A stretch of 64,000 nt of DNA, taken from assembly GCA_014529385.2 (NCBI GenBank), contig CM043955.1, positions 152,382,140-152,446,139 on the forward strand. The letters are read 5' to 3'. Made by a program: the position numbers and the translations under genes. The notes beneath the pieces were generated by a model. It saw only the letters and a program-made list of their open reading frames with translations. It made no database searches and was not told the origin of the DNA. This DNA is from Adiantum capillus-veneris (taxonomy: Eukaryota; Streptophyta; Polypodiopsida; Polypodiales; Pteridaceae). Of this stretch, positions 20,460-32,518 are shown one piece after another (the first letter of the stretch is position 1; each line of letters begins with the position of its first letter).

Positions 20460-23400
20460 GTCTACAAGTAATTGATCAGTCTCTTTTCTAGCATCCGAGT
20501 GAGGTGCCTAAAGTTTTGTGCCCTTGCCTCGATCTCCACTTTTGTTGCCAGCTCTCTAGAAGGATTATTTCTGAGAGTGCTCTGATAGGCTATATGTTGA
20601 GCTGGCAGATCTATGGTCATGGGATTCAATATGGAGGAGTCTACCTCAAAGAATCCGGTCATGAATACCTCCTCAAAGGTTTTCATGTAGTGGGAGGGCA
20701 GGAACATGACTCGAGCATATAATCCCATGATGAAATTTTTGCTTGGGATTTTTGTCTCCATATTCCAATAGAGCCCTCCTGTGCCTTCCACAAAAACCTT
20801 CTAGGGATGCTCCACTGCCTCTATATCATTGAATGCCATTATGCAGGTGATTAGCATCTTGGCAATTTTCACGAGCATCTGGCATGCGAGATCTGGTATC
20901 TCCTTCATCATGTTGATGACCCCTCTGAGAGTCTGAACCATATACTTCTCTGATGAGGGGTTGTTATTGCTTGGCTTTGTTATGACGGGGTAGTTTAACA
21001 CTATCGGTATTTTGCTTTGCCAAGAATAAAATCTGTCCCAGGATTGCCATCTGTTGATGGGACAATAAGTTGGGTTGATCCTCAGATGTTGCGGAGCATT
21101 CCTATAGTATGTTTCATATGTTGGTCGCTGCTCAAACCATTTCTTTTTCCAGAGGGATTGATTGTCAATGATAGCCTGAATTTCTAGCACGGTGACAAGA
21201 ACATCTCTGTAATCCCCTCTGTTGTTTGGCGTAGGTAGCATTTTTTGTTTCCATAATCTGGCCTCCTACCGCATCAGTGGGGCAAGGCGATCATCTCATG
21301 CCCAAGGTTTTTCACTACTTCATCTGGAGTGATCATGAGCAGGGTAGCTAACTCCAACACTTTCAGCTCATATTGCAGGTACTCTTTGTGTGAGGGGTCC
21401 TTGACTTTTGATATCCAGTGCTGAATTTATTCTTTTTCCGAATCCGAGATGGATGTCGTGGCTGGATCTTTAGATTCGTGCATTTCTTTTCTTGTGCTTG
21501 TACTTGGTACATCTGTTTCGTGAGCTATAAAGGTGAAATGCTCAATTCCTCCTATCTGCTCAAATTCCATTGGGGTTGTTTGTTTGGGCTTTGTTTGTGT
21601 TACCCTTAGAGCCTTCAAATCTTTGTGTTCCTCTGCCAACTGCTTTTTCAAATCTTCAATCTCTTCGTCTTTGGCTTTCTGCAGTGCTCTATGCCCTACT
21701 ATCATGATTTGTCTATCGTATTTTTCTTGAGCAAGGGCCTCCTTTAGATATTGGACCTCTTTGTTCAATGAGGTTGCTCTAGCTGTCAATCTTGAGGAGC
21801 TCGATTTCTCTTGCAAGGCTAAAAGCTGGGTCAGAGTCTTGCTGACCTCCGTGTAAGACTCTTGCAGCTTTTCACTCTTCTCTCTCTCTCTGGTTAGCTC
21901 CTCCTCTAGTCATTGCTGCAATACTCGACTTGCAGAGTAGTATTGGCCTCATTAAATTGCTAGACCTACTTCTAGTAATAGACCGCGTTATCTTGTTCCC
22001 TTTAAAACTCTGATTGGAGTTGCAGCTTGACCTTTTGCAACTCCTCTATTTTGTTTTGTAGTTGCAGTGTGTTTTCAGCTGCTCTAGTTACCTCTTTCTT
22101 GGTGTCTTCTAGCTCTAGCTTGTGCAAGTTGTAGAGAGCACTTTGTCATTGGAATTGGAGATTGATATGGTCTAAATGTATATCAATATGAAATGACCTG
22201 ATCATTTCAGCTCCCTCCTCTATCACCGCTTGCAAACGAGGCGATCTTGGCTTTCTCTAACTTGTTTGGACCTGATCCGAGGTTCCAGCCTCATCCATCA
22301 TTCCTTCCTTTGTTTTCTGTACTTCAAGAGCAGTTGGAGCTGTAGTAGTTTTGAGCGGTGCTGTCTCTTTTTCTTGATCTGTCTTGTCTTCTAGCAGCAT
22401 TTTATGTGCCACTTGTTCTAGAAGATTTACAGATTCTTCTCTTTTTTTGTTCCAACCTCTGAAGGTAGCTCTTTGTCTTTTGGTGATTTGAATTCATATT
22501 CTTGTTGGTCATGTGTGCCTTGCTCACCCTTCTCTTGTTGGCTTTCATCTTCTCCCTTGGCCTTGGTAGATTTTTTAGCAGATGATTCAAGATCATCGAC
22601 GCGTGGTCACTTTGCATCCTCTCTTTCTCTTTGCTCCATCTTTCGTTTGAGTTCATTCTGAATCCATTGCCGCATGTCGCTGGCAATATTCAAAATTTTC
22701 TCTGCTTTCTATCTTTTGCATTGTTTGATCCATTCAAGAGCTGTTGTTTGCCTGCGTAGTAAAGGGACGTCTTCCTACTCTTCTTTTTCATCGTCCGCTT
22801 CTGTTCCCTTACTTCTTTTCTCCTCGTGCTTCTGCTGGCGGATTCTTTCTCTTTGCACCTGCGCTTCTTCCAGTTTTCTTCTGGCTTGGGTAATTGGCAT
22901 GGCCTCTGCCGCTCGGGTTGTTGTCTTTTTCAATCTTGTATATCTCATGGAAAACTCACTCCCATGCTCCTCATATAAAGACTAGTATCTAGAAGGGGTA
23001 TCTCTTTCTTTAGATCCAGCTTCCTCGTTGTTGGTGCATCCGACTCCGTCTTCTCACTGTCAGTGTCCGTTCTTGTTGCGCTCTGCCTTATTTGTTTGAC
23101 CTCTGGTTTTGGCCTTGTGGATGGTCCTGCTATCGATTTTACTACTCTTTTGGATTTGTGGATCAAATCTATTTTTGCTTCAGCGGGTTGTAGATCAGCA
23201 ATCATTCCCAATGCTTGGTAGGCGATTCAATTCAATATTGGTCCAACATTCATATAGGTCTCTCTCTTGTGGCTACCCTTAAGATTTGCTTCTACTAGGT
23301 TGTCGAGGAGGTAGTTGCCAAAGTCACAGACCACTCTTTGTTCTGCTAACCCCATTGCCATTACCAAATATTGCAACTCTTTGAAGTGTTGCGATATGAG

Positions 23401-23940
23401 GCGGAACGGCAATTCTATTTCTGAGAAGATCAAAACTTGATATGTCAGTTTGTGTCCTCCATGCTTCAAAAAGGCTTTGTCATTATCTATTGCGTTCATA
23501 TTTTGCAATAGGTTGTGTGCTCCCTATTGTAGATGGAGAGCTTCATATTATTATTTCTGAAGTCATTTTAACTTTGACTCTCTCTCTATCTTTGTCTGTT
23601 AGGGTGGCTTCCCCATTGTACTCAATCAAGCTTATGAGTTCATTAGCCCTTCTGAAATCCGTTCCCCATGGCGGTAGTCGTAGAAAGTTGTCCAACTATA
23701 GGCACTTGGCCCTTGCTTGCACTTTGGACTTCTGGTGTAGTGTCCACAATTCCCTTGGAAAGATGGTGGTCTTTACTATCTCTCTATTTGCTGCTTGCAC
23801 TCTTCCGATGAATGTATTGGCCAGTATTGCTTTGAGCACCTGTTCCATGATATGGGCCTTCTCATTCGAGGATATATATGTGATCTCATATGGTGGTTCT
23901 CCCCACTCTCTTTGTGCTTTCCTTCTAGGCATCCTAAGGT
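20460..23940 (-). pseudogene. Decayed large coiled-coil reading frame, family unknown
   Basis: Minus-strand frames in order (23932-23696, 23508-23227, 23211-22945, 22686-22402, 21816-21427, 21241-20801, 20791-20462) look like one protein of roughly 1,000-1,100 residues, cut by stops and frameshifts. It starts MPRRKAQREWGEPPYEIT. It has a globular N-terminal part, then a very Lys/Arg/Glu-rich part, then a long heptad-like coiled coil (LNKEVQYLKEALAQEKYD, EEIEDLKKQLAEEHKDL) and a globular C-terminal part rich in Trp and Tyr. I do not recognise the family. Its position downstream of E's pol on the same strand would suit an env-like or extra retroelement ORF, but it could be a separate element. 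Confidence 0.5.
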
Positions 23941-24134
23941 CAATTTCAAATTGGAAACAGGATTTAGCAATTGATCAAAACTGTCAAAAAGTTGAAGAAA
24001 ACGCAAACTTTGACCATAAAATGAAAAATGAGCATAACTTTGTCAAAACTACACCAAATTTGACCAAATTTCACCAGTGTATCTAGGATTACTATAGGCA
24101 CAAAGGCATAAGGTAACAGATGAATTCTGGCAAA

Positions 24135-25385
24135 AAGGTACATGGATTGTGATCCATGTTGGGAAGCATCTGGCAATTTCAACTAGTGGGGGTTGTTCCT
24201 AGCCACATGGGGACTACAGTACAAATTTCTTTGGTTTTAGGGTTTGAGGAACATGGATCGCGATCCATGTTTGGTAACATATTGAAGATCTGATGATACC
24301 AGCTGGTAGGGCTCATCAAGATCGTGCCTTCATCCAAAAAAATTGGAATTTTGATCATTGGTTTGGTACTTAGGTCAATTTTTGGAAATCATTCTCAGAC
24401 TTAGAGAAATTTGGCATTTTGATGTGGATTTTGGAATCCATGAATTGAAACTTCATGGCTAGGCTTTGTTGAATATACTGGGCTAGATGGTGTGAAATTT
24501 TATTTGGTTGGGCAAAAAGGTACGTGGATTGCAATCCATGTTGGGAGGGATTTTGATACAGCCTTTTGCACACATGTTCCTATAGGTCTTCCTAGCACAC
24601 TAGTGAAATATTTTCAAATTTGGACATGTTTCTCTTATGTTTACTCCGTTTTTCAGTTTATGGCCATGTTTTTCTCGTCTTGACCATATTTGTTTTTTGA
24701 AACCATTTTTGGGTACTTCCTTTGACTGACATCTTCTATTTCCTTGATTCTGGATGATTTGTGTATGAAAAAGCACAGTTTTTCCTAGCTTCCCACCAAT
24801 TTTCATCAGTTTCTGAATCTGTCTGAAAGGGGAAATTGGTCCAGGCAATTTGTACAACTTTGCAGGTACTCTTTTGCTTTGTTTTCACCACAATTACACC
24901 GTTAATGTTACATCTCCTTGATGCTTGTCTTTCACTTCTTTCGGACTCCCTTATGTTTCAATTGGATTTGGAATAGAGCCCGAAGAAGTTCCAATTGTTG
25001 CTCTGGCTAGTGGGGTAGCTTCAAATTCTTCTCCTCACCCTACTCCATAAGTTTTTTGCTAGAAACAGGCCATTTCTCCTTTGATTACTGCCAAATGACC
25101 ATTTGCAAACTGAAGGTAACAAACCATGAGGGTTTGATGATTTTAAAAGCCCTTTTTGTGACTATTCCTGCATGGTCAAACATACTTTTGCATCCCCCAG
25201 CTAGTGAACATCTCTTGCCCTAATTTTATCATCAAGGTACATGGATCGCAATCCATGTTTGGAAGCATTTTGAAATTCCAACTAGTGGAGGTTGTTCTTG
25301 GCCACATGGGGATGGTACTGTACATTTTTTTCTAATTTTAGGGTTTGGGGAACATGGATCGCGATCCATGTTCCACCACCTTTTG
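24135..25385. repeat. Five copies of a 20-nt palindrome within a larger direct repeat
   Basis: Copies of ACATGGATCGCGATCCATGT or close variants are at 24140-24159, 24251-24270 (perfect), 24522-24541, 25239-25258 and 25352-25371 (perfect). The pair at 24140/24251 and the pair at 25239/25352 sit in a direct repeat of about 145 bp (24135-24280 and 25232-25380) that also shares a CAACTAGTGG...GTTGTTC word and a TTTTAGGGTTTG word. It lies upstream, on the minus strand, of the coiled-coil frame. Confidence 0.85.
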
Positions 25386-26239
25386 CAACTGTGTTTGCAC
25401 CCATTATTCAGCCACTTACCAAGGGTCTGCTGATGATTTCGTTTTTTGGTTTTGGGTGAGTTTTTAAGTCCCCCATTGTCCTTGGCAATTTGCAGATTTT
25501 GCGACTTTGATTTGCTATGATCTGTTGTTTTGTACAAATATTCTTGTAGAGTTAATGATCATACCTGTCGAATCTGGTGTAGTAAGAGCTATTGAGGTGG
25601 TCGCAGCGGGAAAAAACAAAGCGGAAAACCCTATGCTTCTGTGGCTCTCTCTCTATCTCTCTGAATGAAAATGAGCTTATGTTGCCCCATTTGGCTATAT
25701 TTGCCAATCTACCCGGACTGCCCCATTCATACTTACCTTTCATTTATCATATCTTGTTGTTCATAGCACCTGCACTTTGAACCGTTCTTCATTATGTTGA
25801 CAAATGGACTTCAATCTGCAGTTTTGATCCTTTAAAAGTTGTCTCAAAATCCGTCGTGTGTCGAATCTTTGCATATTTGCCATGTTCGAAGCCCTTGCTT
25901 TGAAGTTTCAGCATTTTCTTTTAAAAGTCAATTCCGACTCTCCTGCTCAATGTAATAACTTTTGTTGATTATCTATCTGTTTTAGCTTTTTAGTAAAGGA
26001 AGTTACAATTATTATTAGTTGGCCAAATTTTGCCAATATTAGTGTAATCTCTTATACATACATGTTCTTAAACGGCATTTAAATGGTGTCAATATGGCTC
26101 ATGGATATGCCTGCAAAGAGTTAAAAAGCTCTAAAAACTATTAAAGAAAAAGAAAAGAAATGATGCTAATATAGAAAAAATGATGAACAAAATGATGATC
26201 TTGCTGCATTTTCCACCCTTCCTAGAGTGAGTCGCCCGA
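25386..26239. other. No recognisable gene
   Basis: Mixed-composition sequence with only short open frames (about 60 codons). I see no motif, tract or repeat that I can name. Confidence 0.5.
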
Positions 26240-26799
26240 GATGAACATGTATCAGAGTGCATGGGAACGAAGTATGTGTCTATGCATAGCCATACATTGT
26301 GGCTTTATGATGTGAATTGAGGATATGCATGTGGTAACAAAATGCTGTGCAAGATATGGATTCTGAACAATAAGTTCACTGGTTTGCAATGGTGAGGTTA
26401 TGTTGAAGTTGTGTGGTGCAAACAGAAGTGATTGCAAAAGAACGCCCTTTGTTTGACAGTGGCCTCTAGAAGTTGTGACCCTACCCTGTCTTGTGATTGA
26501 GGGCTCTGTTTTGGTCGCCACTAAAATTTCTTGGATGTGGTCTTCATTGTCGAGGCATCCCGTGAGCGAGTCTATTTTGGTTTCCATACCCACTTGACTT
26601 CTTTTGGTTGTCAATGTTGAGATTGGATTGGCCTACGTTGCCTGACAAAAGCCTTGGGCTATTTGTTGAGGTTGGGTTTCTGTTGATGCATCTTGGGCAG
26701 GCTTGCATTGCCATGTCGTTTGAGTATCCATAATTTCTTCGGATTGGTTTGCATAATGGACTTTTTTACCCAGATTTTCTTGACCATAGTTTGAGAACA
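26240..26799 (-). pseudogene. Tail downstream of E's second protease, unassigned
   Basis: Open frames at 26839-26633 and 26614-26252 on the minus strand follow the protease-like domain in shifted frames. They are Gln/Thr/Ser-rich with no motif that I recognise. They may be the C-terminal tail of the E polyprotein or noncoding 3' sequence. Confidence 0.3.
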
Positions 26800-27359
26800 T
26801 TACTGGATTGGAGTAGGTGGTGATTGGAGAGGTTCCCATATGTGGTATGATTGTACAAAGGATGTGGCAAAAGATCGGTCATCTTGCCTTAGCTGCAAAG
26901 TATTATCATCCCAGTTTAGTGTGGCTTGATAAGTGCGCATCCACGGTACTCCCAGAATAACTGCTTTGTTAAGATCCTTATCCTCGACCACATGAAATTG
27001 ATGAGGATAAAATGTTCCATCAATAGTTATTGGTAAATTTACATGTCCCAGACTGTCCATTGTTCCTTTGTTTGCCACTTTGAACCCCATAGTATTTGGC
27101 GTTAGAAATTCCTTGTTAATTTCTTGAAAGTGGAGTAATTAACAACATTTTCTCCTACCCCAGTGCCCACTAATGCACGCTTGGTGGTGCCATCAGCATG
27201 TTGCAACATAATGTGCAAATCCATGCCACCGAACCATGTAGCCTCCATTTGTATGGATGCTATTGGACAAGGGTTGATACAATTGTCATGTTGGGCCTCT
27301 CTCTGAAGGTTTTTCTGTTTGTTCCGCTTTAATATTCTGATTTTGGCTTCTTGTTGTGC
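26800..27359 (-). pseudogene. Second retropepsin-like domain of E, located after integrase
   Basis: The integrase frame ends at a TAG (27358-27360), but the same frame continues through a Lys/Arg-rich linker into MEATWFGGMDLHIMLQHADG and then RALVGTGVGENVVNYSTF. This has the form of a retropepsin active site (normally L-V-D-T-G-A), with the catalytic Asp read as Gly. After a frameshift, 27090-26800 supplies the C-terminal half with the hallmark KAVILGVPWMRTYQATLNWD. E already has a protease in the usual place before RT (31487-32038), so this is an additional domain. Being in frame after integrase argues that it is part of E rather than a separate insertion. Confidence 0.65.
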
Positions 27360-27360
27360 C

Positions 27361-28260
27361 TATTCGCGAATGTCATGGACTTGACTTCTGTGCTGAGCTG
27401 CCACATGTATTGTTTGGAGTTCTTCCGGTGTTAGCGGAAGAATATATTTCTTTAATTTGCAGCCACTCATCCAATTAGGCATCTCCTCTCCCGCCAATGT
27501 TGCAAGCTTGATGGCATCACTTTGTGATATATGATGTATTACAGAAGGCCCCATCCCTCGCTTTTTAAGTTTTTTGGAGTGTTGTTTGAGGGTATACACC
27601 AAAACATAATCCCCTTGTTGGAACTTCTTGCTAATCACATGTTGATTATGAAAAGATTTCATTTGTCTTTTTTGAGCATATATCCCGGCTACCGCTCGCA
27701 ATCTAATTTCCTCCAATTTCTCTAGGGTGTCTAGTCTCTCTGACAGCTCGTGTCCCATCCATCCTAACTGTGTTGCGACTCGTAGTTTTTTAGTTAAGAA
27801 TTCCATGGGTAGAATTGCATTAATCCCGAACACAAGGTTAAAAGGAGTGGTCCAGATGGAAGTTTTAAAAGCTACTCTGTAAGCCCATAATGCAGTGTGT
27901 AGCTTTTGATGTTGGTGCTCTCGGCTTGTGTCTGTTAGCTTGTGGGTGATAGGGTGTTGATTTGTGATGGATCACCATGAATTTTTCAAGTAAGCTTTCC
28001 ATGATGTTGTTTAGAAAGTGTGTCTCCCTATCACTCACTATTTCAATGGGTAGACCATATTTGGTAAACATCTGTTTGAAAAGGAACTGAGTCGTAGTCC
28101 GTGCATTGTTTTCCTGTGTTGCCTTTGCTTTTGCCCATTTATTCATGTAATCTATTGCTACTATGATGTTTGTACGTGCGACCTATATGCAGGAGGTATT
28201 ATGGGGTCAATAAAGTCGATGCCCCATTTGGCAAAAGCATGTACTCCCATCATTGGCCTT
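27361..28260 (-). pseudogene. Element E integrase core and C-terminus
   Basis: Minus-strand pieces give FAKWGIDFID (first catalytic Asp, about 28215-28240) and EIVSDRETHFLNNIMES (second Asp, about 28030). After frameshifts the HPQAN region follows, where the catalytic Glu should sit but is obscured. Frame 27833-27360 continues with the FGINAILPMEF box, a helical segment and a GPY-type C-terminus (QQGDYVLVY, then GPSVIHHIS, then KLKKYILPLTPEEL). This would insert element cDNA into the chromosome; several breaks make it inactive. Confidence 0.82.
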
Positions 28261-28815
28261 AATGGCATTTCATCTCTCCGAAGGGGTGGTTTTGTGCGTT
28301 GACATTCATCACATCATTTGATATAGGCCTCTGCATCCCTAAATAGGGTTGGCCACCATATGCCTAAGTGAAGTATTAGCTTTGCCATTTTTTTAGTAGA
28401 GAAATGTCCCCTTCGCTGGCTTGAGTGGGCTTGTTCTAGGATACACAAATATTCGATTTCTGTAGCACACACAACCTTCGTCGTGCGTTACCCCATCCCT
28501 CTGGAAAGGTCTTGTTTTTTAAGTACTCAGTTATGTGAGTACTCCATTTGGATGCTTTTACTACTCAAAACAGGGTGGCGTATTCCACTGGAGGTTTCTT
28601 TGTACAGATATCACATGATTTTACATAAGTATGGACGTTGTTTTTCATTTTTTGCCAGTAGACTCCTAGTCTCTTTAGTCTTTGTTAGGTTTGCGTTTCT
28701 CCACTGCAAAACCCCGTATGTTGTATATGAGCCTGTTTGAGGTAGTATGTGTATTTTTTTGGTTGTACACATAGTCTCAAAATCCCATCCTTACCGTGCT
28801 TGTACAGTCGTCCTG
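28261..28815 (-). pseudogene. Two tandem integrase zinc-binding (HHCC) modules of E
   Basis: Read on the minus strand, the first module (about 28815-28590) runs GRLYKHGKDGILRLCV, KQAHIQHTGF, LGVYWQKMKNNV and KSCDIC, giving H-x3-H and C-x2-C. The second (about 28480-28260) runs TEIEYLCI, EQAHSSQRRGHFS, LGIWWPTLFRDAEAYIK, a stop, then CDECQRTKPP. A spacer of about 35 codons lies between them. Both match the usual layout of an integrase zinc-binding domain, so this polyprotein carries two. In-frame stops occur in the first module, the spacer and the second module. Confidence 0.75.
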
Positions 28816-29010
28816 CTAAAAGCTAGAGATTTCTTGTTTGATGTATTATTGATGGTTGTCTTTCCACTTGTAACAATCCGATTGTGAGTAGAGGGATGAC
28901 CTCTTCACTCCACCTCGGAACCATTTCAATGTTAAACAGGTACAAATCTGGAAGATCAACATCAATACCTTCTGGTTCTTTCCAATGGAATAGTCTCAAA
29001 AAATGATATG

Positions 29011-29013
<3 letters not shown>

Positions 29014-29099
<86 letters not shown>
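29014..29099. repeat. (GT)43 microsatellite inside element E
   Basis: Eighty-six bases of uninterrupted GT, located between the RNase H part and the first zinc-binding module of E. Confidence 0.98.
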
Positions 29100-29101
<2 letters not shown>

Positions 29102-29109
29102 TCCCCTTT

Positions 29110-30524
29110 TTTACGACTACTATGAAGTCAAACTCAAGCAATAGTATAAACCAGTGAACAATCCTTCTAGTGTTGCAAGGTTTGTTTACAAGATATTACA
29201 ATGCTTGGTGATCTGCAAAGAAAACAAACATGTTTGCAAGAAGGTAGTGTCTAAATTTTTTGACAGCATATATCATTCCTAGACCTTCTCTTTCCATAAT
29301 GGTATAATTTTTATTCGCATTGTTCAACTACCAACTAGAGTAGCAAATGGGAAAATCCATTTTCTTCTCTCCTGGTTGGGCTAATATGTAGCCTATGGCA
29401 TAGGCTGATGCATCAACATGAACGTGAAAAGATCTTGCTCCAGTCACAGGCTTGCAAAATTGGAGCAAAAATTAATTGTTGCTTCAATTTTTGAAAAGCC
29501 TGCTCGCATTGTTCTATCCATTCAAATTTAGCAATGAGGATATACAATAGCTTAGCTATCACAGTATACATGTATATGAAGCACCTGTAGTACCCACAAT
29601 GTCCCATGCCTGCACTTCTTTCATTTTCATTGGTCTCGGTAGTGTGGAAATTATTTGTATCTTTTTGTGATCAGTGGAAATCCCATTTTTGGACACAATG
29701 TGGCCCAAAATTTTACCTTGTCTTACCATGAAGACACATTTTTCAGGGTTTAAGCACATATGATAAGTTCTGCACTTTTCAAAGACTTTCCCTAGATGCG
29801 TTATGTGATCACTTCTCAGGTGAGAATGAACACAAAGATCATCCATGTATATCTCTAAAAATTGTCTGAGATATTCCTTGAATGCATGACTCATTAGTCT
29901 TTGAAAAGTGGTAGGTGCATTGGTCAGGTCGAAAGGCATTACCCTGTATGCAAATATGCCCCACTCTGTCGCAAAAGTTGTCTTATGCTGATCTTCTGCT
30001 TTGATGGTTAACTGGTTGTAGCCTGAGAACCCATCTAGAAAACTATAGGCCTTCTTCCTCGTAACTCTCTCAATAACATGATTTCTTATTGGTAGGGGAT
30101 AGGTGTCTCGGATGGTGGTAGCATTTACCTATTTGAGGTTTACACGACACGCAATTTGCCATTCTTTTTGGGTACTACCACAATCGGAGACACCCAATCG
30201 GTGTGTTCAATCTTGTAGATAAACTCTGCATCCTTCAGTTTGTTTATCTCTTCGTTAATTTTCTTGGCAAAAGTATCATTGTATGTATAAGGACGTTTTT
30301 TGCATGGTCTGGCATCACTTTTAAGGGGTATCGTGTGTTGGTAGATCTCTGGATCTATCCCCTTTAGGTCTTTGTATGACCAAGCAAACACATCTTCTTC
30401 TAAGTGTATCTATGAGAAGCCGCTCTTCTTCTTTGGTGAGGTCCATGGCAATGTATGCCGGTTTAGGTTCCTCACCTGGTTCTGCTAAGTTTATGCATTT
30501 AGCTTTTTCAGGCCCATTATACAA
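29110..30524 (-). pseudogene. pol: Element E reverse transcriptase and RNase H
   Basis: Frame 30391-30140 gives the RT N-terminus (MFAWSYKDLKGIDPEIYQH, IYKIEHTDWVSPIVVVPKKN). After a gap, 29939-29559 gives MPFDLTNAPTTFQRLM and the palm motif IYMDDLCVHS, then the thumb (CLNPEKCVF, LGHIVSKNGI). RNase H follows in broken frames from about 29450 to 29110: HVHVDASAYAIGYILAQP, a YTIMERE-like box, and a DHQAL box. The palm keeps both aspartates. Multiple frameshifts and stops inactivate it. Confidence 0.83.
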
Positions 30525-31486
30525 AGTTCCAAGCTCTTTTGGGTCTCGTTTGGGTTTTTACACCACAATTTTTCTATCTTGAATAGTGTACTTCTTGTAG
30601 TGGGAAGGTACATCAAATTTATCATCATTTGATTCCTCATCAATTTCTAGTTCTGTTCTCCAAACTTCCTTCAAAGCTCATTTCAATCCATTATTCTTGT
30701 TTTTGCGCTCGGTTTTGGACAACTTCGTTGCTTTTTTGGAAATGCTTTCCGTTAATGATTTTTGTTTGTTCTTCCTTTTCATTTTTGTTTTGTTTGAGTC
30801 AGGTTTCATGTTCCTCTTTGATATCCCATCTTTAAGACAATCGGTTGCTTCAACCAACCTTAAGTACTACGTTTTGTCTTGTTTCATTTGTTCGTGTGTT
30901 TATTCCGATATCTACGCCGTCTTCGAGGGTTTTGGTTCGGAGAATCATAGTAGATCACTTGTCAATCCTTTTGTTTGATGTTCTGATCTGAGCTGCTAGA
31001 AAGCTCATCATCTGCGTTGTCCTCTAACAGCATATTCGTGGAGTCTTGGAATGCTTCTTCATTCATTTGGTCAAGGTCCCTTACTGAGATCTCATCCACT
31101 ATGCATCAAAAATATGCAACCCCTTCCCTGTCAGGGACTTCCAATTCTGATTTTGGATTTAGGTTGACACTCATCATCTGGAATGGAATGATATCAAATC
31201 CTTCCTCATCACTGAATTTGGTTAGGGTCACCTCATTCACGTATCATCAAGAGTGGCCAGTATCTGCTACCATCCAAAAAGTTTGAACATCTCTTTTGGA
31301 AACGGCTCTAGTACATATGCCTCATCTTGTGTTGACCTATCATCAATGCAATCCTCTTTTCTTAAACTACCACCTTCATAAGCTTCACCTATCCAATTGT
31401 GAGCTTGGTTTTGTAGCCAAGCCGATATTTCTCCTTCTTGGTTAGTTGTGGAGTTTATTTCCTCTCCTTGGGTTCATTCCACATAG

Positions 31487-32038
31487 CTATGGTCCGTGAC
31501 ACTGATCTTTGTAGTGACATCCTTGTTTCTTAGGTAGATGTACTCGTAACCCCAATCTTGTACCATTTTTGAGCTGATGCATAAATGGTCTGCCCAATAT
31601 GATATCAAAATTGCTACTCTCATCAAAATTCATAATGGCGAATGTGTGTTTAAATGAAATTCTGTAATAGGCTACTAAGATTTGCTCCAAAATATCAATA
31701 GGTCTCTCTAGATACCCATCTGCTAATTGAAATTTCATTCTAGTTCTCTGAACAGCAGGTTTTTCCCATTTTTTCCACATTTCTTTGGTGGCTATGGCTA
31801 TTCCGGCTCCAGTATCCAATATTGTTATCGACTTTACGTCTTTGTACTCCACAGGAAGGGTAGTATTTCCTTCTTCTCCTTCACAATAATCTCCTACCTT
31901 GTTCACTGGCACTGGCTCATGTTTAGCTTGTTTCGAGATTTGGGTATTCAATGTTTTTTGAGAAGCATTTGGTGGTGGAATTACCATCCCTATTTTCTCC
32001 AAATTTTTTCCCACCTCTATCCAAAGATGAGGTCTCAT
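31487..32038 (-). pseudogene. Element E canonical retropepsin
   Basis: The 183-codon frame contains the active-site box TILDTGAGIAIATKEMWKKW and the C-terminal hallmark FDIILGRPFMHQL, in the expected order before RT. Catalytic Asp-Thr-Gly is intact. A Lys/Pro/Asn-rich linker precedes it. It would cleave the Gag-Pol polyprotein. The frame itself is open but the polyprotein around it is broken. Confidence 0.82.
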
Positions 32039-32150
32039 ATGTAGTAACTCTGATAGAATTAGCGTACAACGGATAGGGGATTACATCAGCTCATGAAGAG
32101 TTTTGGTATCCATCATCTTAGGGTTAGGCTTCATTGAGATGGTACTTTCT

Positions 32151-32518
32151 TTATCTCTGATCTGGTTTCATGGCTCTCGTTACCGCGTTTATCGGAATGG
32201 TTGGATCTGTTTCTGATCCACTTGAGCTTGACACGATTTTGATTTTGTTCATGGTTGCTTTCCCTTTGTTATCAGGGTTTTTTTGCCAATGCGGAATTAG
32301 ATGGTCATTCGTACACCCCTCACAGAACCCAAAAAGTTTGATTTGTTCTCCTTTGTGTCGACAATCCTTGCCCAATGATCACCGCCACATTCATAGCATG
32401 GTCCTATAGGTGGTGGAGAAGCTTGTGGAGCCCCCATTGGTTGTCCTGTTCTAGGAAGATATCCCCTAGGTTTGTAGTTCTGGTTTGCCATGAACATAAG
32501 CATATTTTCATCAACCAA
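32151..32518 (-). pseudogene. gag: Element E nucleocapsid region with two zinc-finger-like motifs
   Basis: Two overlapping minus-strand frames (32518-32297 and 32375-32151) join into a Gly/Pro-rich stretch followed by CYECGGDHWAKDC-like spacing (C-x2-C-x3-H-x4-C, one residue shorter than the usual knuckle). A second motif FCEGCTNDHLIPHW follows, with its last Cys read as Trp. Retroelement nucleocapsids bind genomic RNA through such fingers. A frameshift falls between the histidine and the last cysteine of the first motif. Confidence 0.65.

Noticed and set aside
24135..25385. CRISPR-like array
   Set aside because: The 20-nt palindromes are irregularly spaced, with long unequal intervals inside larger direct repeats; nothing else supports CRISPR, and the window is plant-like.
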